Positions 1 through 5,226 of a stretch of 5,226 nt of DNA are shown piece by piece (the stretch's first letter is position 1; each line of letters starts with the position of its first letter). The notes below the pieces were generated by a model, which saw nothing but the letters and a program-made list of their open reading frames with translations, did no database searches and was not told the origin of the DNA. This DNA comes from Balneolaceae bacterium (GTDB taxonomy: Bacteria; Bacteroidota; Rhodothermia; Balneolales; Balneolaceae), in the NCBI GenBank assembly GCA_003555185.1, contig PWFZ01000383.1, positions 1-5,226 on the forward strand, given 5' to 3'. Made by a program: the position numbers and the translations under genes.

Positions 1-790
1 GATTTTTACCTATAATCGTGATTGTTGCATCGGGATATTGACCCAAAATTTTTGGAAAAATCTGATCCAGAAAGAAGTTAATACCATCATAGTTGGGCAC
101 GTACTTCATCATGCCAACAAATACCAGGGAGTAGGGTTTAGGGGTGGTTTTTGATGGGAGAAAATAATTTGCGTCTACTCCATTAGGGATCAGGTATTTT
201 GGGACTCCCGGAAGTTCATCATCAAAAATAGTTATATCTCTCTCACTCGTCACAAAGAGAGCGTCTTGCTTATTGCAAACCTCTGTTTCTTCTTTATAAA
301 ATTTGTGGGATTCAATACGGTAATAAAGTTTCCGGAGCGGGTTTTTAACTTTAGCCATCCTCTTAAAGTTATCGTACTCTACATTATGAGAGTCGATAAC
401 TTTTATGGCATCACTATTATATCGATACATGGCCATTGGAGGAAATTCGCACTGAATGATCTCGAAAGATTCATCTTTAAATAATTGATCAAGTTTTTGC
501 TGAAATGCTTCCGATCGCGTGCTTTGATGCCAATAGCTATGCGGAGTAAACAGCGACTTAATTTGAATCCATCGGGGTGACTTTCCAAGTGCGGGTGATG
601 GAACAAAATGTGTTTTTCCGGCTAGCTGAGGAAAGCATTTAATCAGTTTCTTCTCGTCTTCGGGGGTGCTGAAACCTGCAACAGAAACATCGTGATGACT
701 GCAAAGGTGATCCAGTATGTGATAGATTCGAAGCGACCCTCCAAACGTTGGATTCACAGGCGTATAGGGTATTACATATAGTACTTTCAT
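1..790 (-). CDS. GT-B fold glycosyltransferase (GT4-like), C-terminus cut by window edge
   Basis: Probably transfers a sugar from a nucleotide-sugar donor during assembly of a polysaccharide repeat unit, at the cytoplasmic face of the inner membrane. The frame is open from the ATG at 790 to the window edge (263 complete codons, no stop), so the 3' end is missing. Visible features are an N-terminal beta strand and glycine loop (MKVLYVIPY, then NPTFGGSLR at residues 13-21), DSHNVEYDN at 133-141, IPNGVD at 201-206 and LVFVGMMKYVPNYDG at 222-236, which starts the second Rossmann domain. This pattern resembles GT4 enzymes, including the 'sugar transferase, PEP-CTERM/EpsH1 associated' type. The C-terminal EX7E donor-site motif would lie outside the window. 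The start sits 10 nt after the flippase stop. No clear Shine-Dalgarno precedes it, but it begins exactly at the family's usual N-terminal motif. Donor and acceptor cannot be told from sequence. Confidence 0.9.
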   Translation of the reverse strand, partial: MKVLYVIPYTPVNPTFGGSLRIYHILDHLCSHHDVSVAGFSTPEDEKKLIKCFPQLAGKTHFVPSPALGKSPRWIQIKSLFTPHSYWHQSTRSEAFQQKLDQLFKDESFEIIQCEFPPMAMYRYNSDAIKVIDSHNVEYDNFKRMAKVKNPLRKLYYRIESHKFYKEETEVCNKQDALFVTSERDITIFDDELPGVPKYLIPNGVDANYFLPSKTTPKPYSLVFVGMMKYVPNYDGINFFLDQIFPKILGQYPDATITIIGKN

Positions 791-800
791 AGCTGGTGAT

Positions 801-2303
801 TTACTTGAAGTGAAAAATTAATTTTTTATGACTTGTGGAAATAAAGCTCTTGATCAGGTCCATTTCTTCTTCATTAAACGTTTTTAGCAAAAGTAATCCG
901 GATATATAGAAACCACCTGCCAGAAGGAGTGTCAGCATCCAATAAAGGGATGTGTACATTATGATTAAAAGCACGGGAATGACCATTAACACGGTTGCTA
1001 TAGCCGGTTTAAACAAATAGCTGATTTTGAAGGTTTTCAGGTAGCCTTTCGGCAGAAGTAATAATGCGGCCCCCATAACAAATACCTCCGTAGCAAGTGT
1101 TGCCACAGAGGCCCCAATTCCACCATTGGCAAACGCACTTTGGGTGTATGGGATCAGTAAATAGTTGATGGAGATATTGACAAAAATGGCTGCCAGACCT
1201 ACAATGGCCCAGGCTCGTTGTCTGTTAGCGGCGCCCATTAAGGCACTTCCTAAAATTATATCGATGTATATAAAAGGTATGCTAACGGCGAAAATCTGTA
1301 GCACAATAACTGAGGGGCCGTACTCCTGAATACCCATAAAGAAGTGGATGATGGGCTCTGCAAATAGAAATATGACGGCAGCTGTGGGAATTCCGAGGAT
1401 GACCATTAACCGTACGCTTTGGCCGATGGTTGTTTCTAATACGCCCTCTTTATTATTCCATAATTTAGAGAAAACAGGGAAAATAGCTGTTTTGTAAAGC
1501 AACGGGAGAACCATAACAATATCAAAAAACCGGAAAGCACCACCATACCATCCTGTTACTTCTTCAGTGGTTAAAGAGGCTAGCATCATGGCGTCGATAC
1601 GATAGTAGATGACTGAGAAAAGTGAGAACAGGAAAAAAGGCATTCCTGACTGCATCAAAGAGAATATTTTTGGATCAAATTTGTAGTCAATACGTACAAC
1701 CTTTCTGGAAAACCAGTAGATTACAATCAGATTTAGCAATGCGCCGACGGTCATTACAATGGCAACACCTATGGAATCCGCGCCGAGAAGCAGTGCTCCG
1801 ACCGCAACGATAGCTACAAACATTTTTTCAACAATTTTCCCAATCGAAGGGTACTCCATTTGCTCAATTCCCTGAAAGTAGGCACTTAAAGCGCCTGTTC
1901 CGCCCTCCCAGAGTTTTGCGATTACCAAAATTAAAATTAGCAGGTTCACATGTTGTGAATAGCCTAAAAGGTTCGCGAAAAGGAGAATTAATCCAATGGA
2001 TAACACCCACAAAACTATCCGGAGCATTATATAACTGCTTAAAATTTGAGCTCCTTTTTTCTCAGACCGGGCGACTTCTTTAGGGATCAGATAGTTCCCT
2101 CCAAAATCGATAAGGAGACCGAGCATCATTTTAATCGATAGTGCGAGATACAGCCGACCGAAATCCTCGGGGCCGAGATACCTTGGTAAAAAATAAAGAA
2201 GCAAGAAGCTGGAACCCCATGTTACTACCTGTGCACCAAACATCACCGATACGTTTTGCGCAATGGACTCCCCGATTTCACTGTTGGATGTTTTTTTACT
2301 CAT
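801..2303 (-). CDS. Wzx-type polysaccharide flippase (MATE/MOP superfamily)
   Basis: Integral inner-membrane protein expected to flip undecaprenyl-linked repeat units to the periplasm. From the chosen start it is 500 residues, normal for the Polysacc_synt/Wzx family. Near the N-terminus it carries the family hallmark LPRYLGPEDFGRLYLALS (residues 39-56 of the 500), followed by DFGGNYLIPKEVAR (66-79). About 12-14 hydrophobic segments follow, with YYRIDAMMLASL near 233-244, matching the family's conserved 'R-D-x-x-M-L' region. The frame also offers an ATG at 2309, but a GAGG lies 6 nt before the ATG at 2303 and directly touches the one at 2309, so I chose 2303. This gives an 8-nt overlap (ATGAGTAA) with the ligase stop, suggesting translational coupling. 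The C-terminus is a short basic, hydrophilic tail. The repeat unit it moves is unknown. Other MOP subfamilies such as MurJ are less likely, given the motifs and neighbours. Confidence 0.93.
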   Translation of the reverse strand: MSKKTSNSEIGESIAQNVSVMFGAQVVTWGSSFLLLYFLPRYLGPEDFGRLYLALSIKMMLGLLIDFGGNYLIPKEVARSEKKGAQILSSYIMLRIVLWVLSIGLILLFANLLGYSQHVNLLILILVIAKLWEGGTGALSAYFQGIEQMEYPSIGKIVEKMFVAIVAVGALLLGADSIGVAIVMTVGALLNLIVIYWFSRKVVRIDYKFDPKIFSLMQSGMPFFLFSLFSVIYYRIDAMMLASLTTEEVTGWYGGAFRFFDIVMVLPLLYKTAIFPVFSKLWNNKEGVLETTIGQSVRLMVILGIPTAAVIFLFAEPIIHFFMGIQEYGPSVIVLQIFAVSIPFIYIDIILGSALMGAANRQRAWAIVGLAAIFVNISINYLLIPYTQSAFANGGIGASVATLATEVFVMGAALLLLPKGYLKTFKISYLFKPAIATVLMVIPVLLIIMYTSLYWMLTLLLAGGFYISGLLLLKTFNEEEMDLIKSFISTSHKKLIFHFK

Positions 2304-3852
2304 CGGCATCCTCGGTAGGTTTGTCTTCTTGATTACGTCCGGTAATTTCTAATTGATTTATCACCGGCAGGAGTCCCATTAAGCAACCCAAATAAAGCAT
2401 GCTTCTGTAATAGGTGAGCTGCAAATCATAATACGAGACCACCATTTGATTGATCACCGCAATAATAATGACCAGCGTAATTACTTTTAGATAGGGGTCT
2501 TTTAGCCGATTAAAAATTTGAGTTCCTTTGGCTACATAGCAGTTGAAAAAGAACCAAAAGGCAAAAAAACCAACAGACCCCATTTTTACAATAACCCAGT
2601 AAATTTGATTATGAGGGATATAATCGCGAAGTGTAAATCGGATATCTACTAAAGGGATTGGTTGATCGTACCTTTTCCCAAATCCTGTACCAACAACAGG
2701 GTTATTAACCACGGTTTGCGCTAAATTGTAATTTTCCAGATCTCTGTAGAGATTGGATGAGTAATCCCGGAACTGGGTCTCTAATTCCGGTTCTACGAAA
2801 CCTGATTTAACCATCTGAACCGGTCTGCCAATTGATCCTGATACATTCCAAAAAGCTGCGCCGTACATCCCCAAAACAATTACTGCAGGCAGGAAATATT
2901 TCATGAACTGCATTTGTTTTAGAAAGGGAAGAATTACAATAAAAGCCGAGACGCTAACCATAAGAGATGCATAGGTTGCCCTGCGTTGTGCAACATAAAA
3001 ACCCAGAAGAAGAATCAGCGAGAATATAATTATCCAGTTCCGTTGCTTATCTCCGGTTTTAAATAGAAGAAAGCCTAAAAACAGTACAAACAGTGTTACC
3101 ATAAAGACGGGATCTTCGTGATTTGTGAGTACGTCGAAACCACCGGTACTAAATCCCATGCTTACAAACCTTTCAACTCCCTGAAATGCTTTAATAGTGA
3201 TGCCTACAATCAAAACCCAGAAAAGGGTATATATCTGTTCTTTTGTATCAATAATTTGAGAAACAATGACGTACATCAAGCAGAAGTAAATCAGCGCGCG
3301 AACTTCCCACATTGCGATAAGCATGTCACCGCCGCCACGTATTCCATTTACAAAAGCACCAACAAGGCATACAAAGAAAAACAGGAAAGCCCCCCAAACA
3401 GTAATCGGTTTGTACAAGAAACTTCTTTTAATACTGGCGTGCAGAAAAAGAGCGAGAGTGATAAATGCAAGGTGTATTTCGAAAGGACTTATCATGCCTG
3501 CCTCAAAAAAGGGCACGTACGAAATTTCTTTGAGGTTGCTGAAGAATCTTACATCATGGGTAAAGGTGGGGAAGTTTGGAATTGAGTACTGCTCAAAAAG
3601 AATAACTGTAAACATGAACAGATAAAGACTATAATCAATCCGAAAAACACTAAGGAAAAGGGTGAGGGTGAGGTACATGATCCCCAAAACAAGGGGGATA
3701 TTCCCATCAAACAGATAAAGGCCGCCTGTGAGCATAGATGCAAACAGAATGATCAACCAAAAGATGATTGAATTTTCGCGGTCTAGCCCAAGCGGAGATA
3801 ACAGAAGTTTCTGGTATAACCAATCAGAAGCCGGGTAGTTGGTGGTATTCAT
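2296..3852 (-). CDS. O-antigen ligase/polymerase-family membrane protein (WaaL/Wzy-like)
   Basis: Multi-spanning membrane protein expected to act on lipid-linked glycan in the periplasm, either polymerising repeat units (Wzy) or transferring finished chains (WaaL-like). It has 518 residues with about 12-14 hydrophobic segments. The Wzy_C-type signature is readable: AQRRATYASL at residues 288-297 (the usual 'S-x-R' helix start), then a long periplasmic loop of about 336-415. The loop has NLYRDLENYNLA (367-378), NNPVVGTGFGKRY (383-395) and IPHNQIYWVIVKMGSVGFF (412-430). Arg370, His414 and Asn415 match the arginine and H-N positions conserved in the family. The C-terminus is an acidic, hydrophilic tail (residues about 504-518). 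The ATG follows the small membrane gene's stop by 13 nt with only a weak GGAA upstream, and the stop overlaps the flippase start. Ligase and polymerase cannot be separated by sequence alone. As the only such gene here, either role is open. Confidence 0.9.
   Translation of the reverse strand: MNTTNYPASDWLYQKLLLSPLGLDRENSIIFWLIILFASMLTGGLYLFDGNIPLVLGIMYLTLTLFLSVFRIDYSLYLFMFTVILFEQYSIPNFPTFTHDVRFFSNLKEISYVPFFEAGMISPFEIHLAFITLALFLHASIKRSFLYKPITVWGAFLFFFVCLVGAFVNGIRGGGDMLIAMWEVRALIYFCLMYVIVSQIIDTKEQIYTLFWVLIVGITIKAFQGVERFVSMGFSTGGFDVLTNHEDPVFMVTLFVLFLGFLLFKTGDKQRNWIIIFSLILLLGFYVAQRRATYASLMVSVSAFIVILPFLKQMQFMKYFLPAVIVLGMYGAAFWNVSGSIGRPVQMVKSGFVEPELETQFRDYSSNLYRDLENYNLAQTVVNNPVVGTGFGKRYDQPIPLVDIRFTLRDYIPHNQIYWVIVKMGSVGFFAFWFFFNCYVAKGTQIFNRLKDPYLKVITLVIIIAVINQMVVSYYDLQLTYYRSMLYLGCLMGLLPVINQLEITGRNQEDKPTEDADE
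2310..2313 (-). promoter_or_regulatory. Ribosome binding site (GAGG) deciding the flippase start
   Basis: GAGG on the minus strand ends 6 nt before the ATG at 2303 and 0 nt before the alternative ATG at 2309. Only the downstream ATG has workable spacing. The site lies inside the last codons of the ligase gene, so ribosomes finishing the ligase would reach it directly. Confidence 0.55.
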
Positions 3853-3865
3853 TTTATTCCGGTTT

Positions 3866-4030
3866 TTATAGTTCGGGAGGCGCCATGGTAAACAACATCA
3901 CCACGACATAAGCAACCAGAAGCACTGTGATAAAAAAGGTGGATAAATAGGGCAATCTGTCATTCACAGTGAATTTTGCTCTAAATATCACCATCAGGTG
4001 AAGAAATATAATGCCAAGTAAAATTTTCAT
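3866..4030 (-). CDS. Small hypothetical two-helix membrane protein (54 aa)
   Basis: An unrecognised 54-residue protein, starting MKILLGIIFL and ending MAPPEL. It has two hydrophobic stretches, about residues 2-16 and 31-49, joined by a short polar turn (RAKFTVNDRLPYLS), which predicts a membrane hairpin. Support for it being real is positional: its ATG overlaps the ATPase stop as ATGA (4 nt), a GTGAG lies 6 nt upstream, and it ends 13 nt before the ligase start. It fills what would otherwise be a 174-nt hole in an operon whose other gaps are 22 nt or less. There are no cysteines, catalytic motifs or lipobox. It could be an accessory subunit of the ligase/polymerase or of the chain-length complex (inference). 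It could instead be a decayed remnant, but the clean overlap and hydrophobic pattern argue against that. Confidence 0.72.
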   Translation of the reverse strand: MKILLGIIFLHLMVIFRAKFTVNDRLPYLSTFFITVLLVAYVVVMLFTMAPPEL

Positions 4031-4746
4031 GATTTACTCACGCGATTGAATACATAGCCGATGAATTGTGTTTCATCAAGGTGTTTAAAGATTTTCTTGA
4101 ACTCGCCTTTCTTGGTTCTCTGACTGTCAATGACGCTTATTAAGCCGTCGATTTCGTTTATAAAATGTATCGGAAAATCATGGATTGGGAGGATGGAGCT
4201 CATGTCAATAATTACAAAGTCGAAATGATTTTTAAGGGCGAATAATATTTGCCGCACTACGAGGGTATGCTCAATTCCGGGAGTTAATGTTTTGCAGTCT
4301 CCTGCCGTCATCAAATAGAGGTTATTGATGCTTGTTGGTATCACCCTGATTTTCTGAAAATAGATCGCTTCTGCAATTCCTGGAGAAAGTTTCGTGCCAA
4401 ATACCTTATGCAGGCTGGGACGTGTAAAATTCATATCAATCAGCAGGGTTTTCTGTTTGTATCCACTTGCCAGAGAAACCGCCATGTTGGCCGCCACCAG
4501 TGTTTTGCCATCATTCCTGTTGGCGCTGGTTACACCTATAGTCATTTTAGAGTTACCAAAAACAGATGCCAGCTTCGAAAAATTAAAGCTGTTGTAATAT
4601 TTTGCATCAATGGTTTTACGGTCTAATTTTGTGACTGCTGTAGAAGAAATCTGAACCGGTAAAAGAGAGGATTCGTCTTCACTGATTTTCCCCTTTTTTA
4701 ATTCGATTTGGCTGTCGTTATGCTTAAATATGTTTTTGTCGCTCAT
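4027..4746 (-). CDS. CpsD/Wzc-like P-loop ATPase, divergent, possibly non-kinase
   Basis: A stand-alone cytoplasmic protein of 239 residues in the MinD-like fold used by bacterial tyrosine (BY) kinases that partner Wzz/GumC proteins. After a polar N-terminal region of about 65 residues comes GVTSANRNDGKTLVAANMAV (71-90), a Walker A with Gly80-Lys81-Thr82. Walker A' is LLIDMNFTRPSLHKVFG (101-117) and Walker B is FVIIDMSSI (177-185). Compared with the usual BY-kinase forms (PGEGKS/T, D-x-D-x-R, D-T-P-P), the loop reads RNDGKT, the second Asp of A' is Asn106, the Arg position is Thr108, and Walker B has Met-Ser-Ser after Asp181. The protein ends FNRVSKS with no tyrosine cluster, and the N-terminal E-x-x-R oligomerisation motif is not recognisable. 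ATP binding is plausible; autophosphorylation is doubtful (inference). It begins 22 nt after the chain-length gene with no clear Shine-Dalgarno. It fits a regulatory partner of that protein. Confidence 0.82.
   Translation of the reverse strand: MSDKNIFKHNDSQIELKKGKISEDESSLLPVQISSTAVTKLDRKTIDAKYYNSFNFSKLASVFGNSKMTIGVTSANRNDGKTLVAANMAVSLASGYKQKTLLIDMNFTRPSLHKVFGTKLSPGIAEAIYFQKIRVIPTSINNLYLMTAGDCKTLTPGIEHTLVVRQILFALKNHFDFVIIDMSSILPIHDFPIHFINEIDGLISVIDSQRTKKGEFKKIFKHLDETQFIGYVFNRVSKS
4037..4041 (-). promoter_or_regulatory. Weak ribosome binding site (GTGAG) for the small membrane protein
   Basis: GTGAG lies on the minus strand, 6 nt before the ATG at 4030 and inside the last codons of the ATPase gene. 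It is only a partial match to the anti-Shine-Dalgarno complement. With the ATGA overlap it is compatible with re-initiation by ribosomes that have just ended the ATPase. Confidence 0.35.
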
Positions 4747-4768
4747 GATGTTATAAAGTTCTTGTTCG

Positions 4769-5226
4769 TTAACTTAAATATGCAATAATTGGCTTTTGAT
4801 AGGGTATATCTTCTTCATTCCGCAGAGTGGTATCCATCATTTCAGCCGCTGAACTTGCTACGACAGCCATTATGAGACCTACAAGCAGTCCAATGGCGAG
4901 TATTAAGGGTTTGTTTGGGGTAATCGGCTCGTCGGGGACAGTTGCCGCATCAATAATCATGAACTGGTCTGCAGCGTGTTGACCGATATCACGGGCTACT
5001 TTAGCTTGTTCGAGTTTTACTCTCATTTCGCTTTGTAATCCTTCAAAAATGCTAAAATCGGTTTGCTGAGAAGTAGCCCTTTGATTAGCTACAAAAAATT
5101 GCTGCATATTGTCCACTACCCGCTCTTTCTGTTCATTTAAATCCCCTTTTTGTGATTCCAGACGTCTTATATTAGACTCCAGTGTAGCCGGAATACGGTT
5201 TGCAACCTGCTTAACCTGTTCTGCCA
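4769..5226 (-). CDS. Wzz/GumC-family chain-length determinant (PCP), 5' end outside window
   Basis: Inner-membrane polysaccharide co-polymerase of the kind that sets chain length or couples synthesis to export. The last 151 codons are visible, and the frame stays open to the window edge. A GTG at 5116 opens an apparent shorter frame but is only an internal valine codon. The visible part is a charged, Gln/Glu/Lys-rich helical region, likely periplasmic coiled coil (5226 to about 4985). Then comes IIDAATVPDEPITPNKP, the proline-rich segment that precedes TM2 in Wzz/GumC proteins. A transmembrane helix follows (LILAIGLLVG onward, about 4906-4844), then a cytoplasmic end SAAEMMDTTLRNEEDIPYQKPIIAYLS in two parts: SAAEMMDTTLRNEED and the tail IPYQKPIIAYLS. 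The protein stops where fused family members continue into a kinase domain; here that domain is the next gene. N-terminal TM1 and the main periplasmic domain are not visible. Confidence 0.88.
   Translation of the reverse strand, partial: AEQVKQVANRIPATLESNIRRLESQKGDLNEQKERVVDNMQQFFVANQRATSQQTDFSIFEGLQSEMRVKLEQAKVARDIGQHAADQFMIIDAATVPDEPITPNKPLILAIGLLVGLIMAVVASSAAEMMDTTLRNEEDIPYQKPIIAYLS

Noticed and set aside
403..606. Short minus-strand frame of 67 codons, and a 72-codon plus-strand frame at 266-484
   Set aside because: Both overlap the glycosyltransferase gene, which shows convincing GT4 motifs in a different frame throughout.
791..800. Possible promoter or terminator between flippase and glycosyltransferase
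   Set aside because: The gap is 10 nt, with no hairpin or promoter-like boxes; the genes read as one operon.
3118..3585. A 155-codon open frame on the plus strand
   Set aside because: It lies wholly antisense to the well-supported ligase gene, has no family-like motifs, and its composition is what the reverse of a hydrophobic membrane gene gives.
3661..3673. GGTGAGGGTGAGG short tandem repeat
   Set aside because: Two copies of a 6-nt unit within the ligase coding sequence (L-T-L-T-L residues); chance codon repetition in a hydrophobic helix.
3680..3699. Inverted repeat ATCCCC / GGGGAT with an 8-nt loop, considered as a terminator or regulatory hairpin
   Set aside because: It sits mid-gene in the ligase coding sequence, has a stem of only 6 bp and no T-tract. 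The bases are explained by the codons for I-P-L-V-L-G-I.
4769..5116. A free-standing 115-aa protein starting with GTG at 5116
   Set aside because: The same frame continues upstream to the window edge with coherent coiled-coil sequence, so 5116 is an internal valine codon of a longer chain-length protein.

Overview
The window is a slice of a surface-polysaccharide (capsule, exopolysaccharide or O-antigen-like) biosynthesis operon of the Wzx/Wzy type. Every supportable gene lies on the minus strand, so the operon is read from position 5226 down to position 1. Base composition is moderate (about 40-45% G+C by eye) and Shine-Dalgarno signals are weak or absent at most starts. Together with the protein style this fits a Bacteroidota/Balneolota-like bacterium, but no marker gene fixes the phylum and this is only a guess.

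Layout in transcription order: (1) 5226-4769, the C-terminal part of a Wzz/GumC-type chain-length determinant, with its 5' end outside the window; (2) 4746-4027, a separate CpsD/Wzc-like P-loop ATPase with several degenerate kinase motifs and no C-terminal tyrosine cluster; (3) 4030-3866, a 54-residue two-helix membrane protein whose ATG overlaps the previous stop codon (ATGA); (4) 3852-2296, a multi-spanning O-antigen ligase/polymerase-family protein; (5) 2303-801, a Wzx-type flippase whose start overlaps the ligase stop (ATGAGTAA); (6) 790-1, a GT-B fold glycosyltransferase cut by the window edge before its C-terminal part.

The genes are packed with gaps of 22, -4, 13, -8 and 10 nt. I see no internal promoter, terminator, repeat array, RNA gene or mobile element, and no gene-free stretch longer than 22 nt. 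Inferred division of labour: the glycosyltransferase (with others outside the window) builds a lipid-linked repeat unit in the cytoplasm, the flippase moves it across the inner membrane, the ligase/polymerase-family protein joins units or transfers the chain, and the chain-length protein with its partner ATPase controls polymer length or export. The two least ordinary items are the small hairpin membrane protein inserted between ATPase and ligase, and the ATPase itself, which looks like a nucleotide-binding partner that may have lost tyrosine-kinase chemistry.
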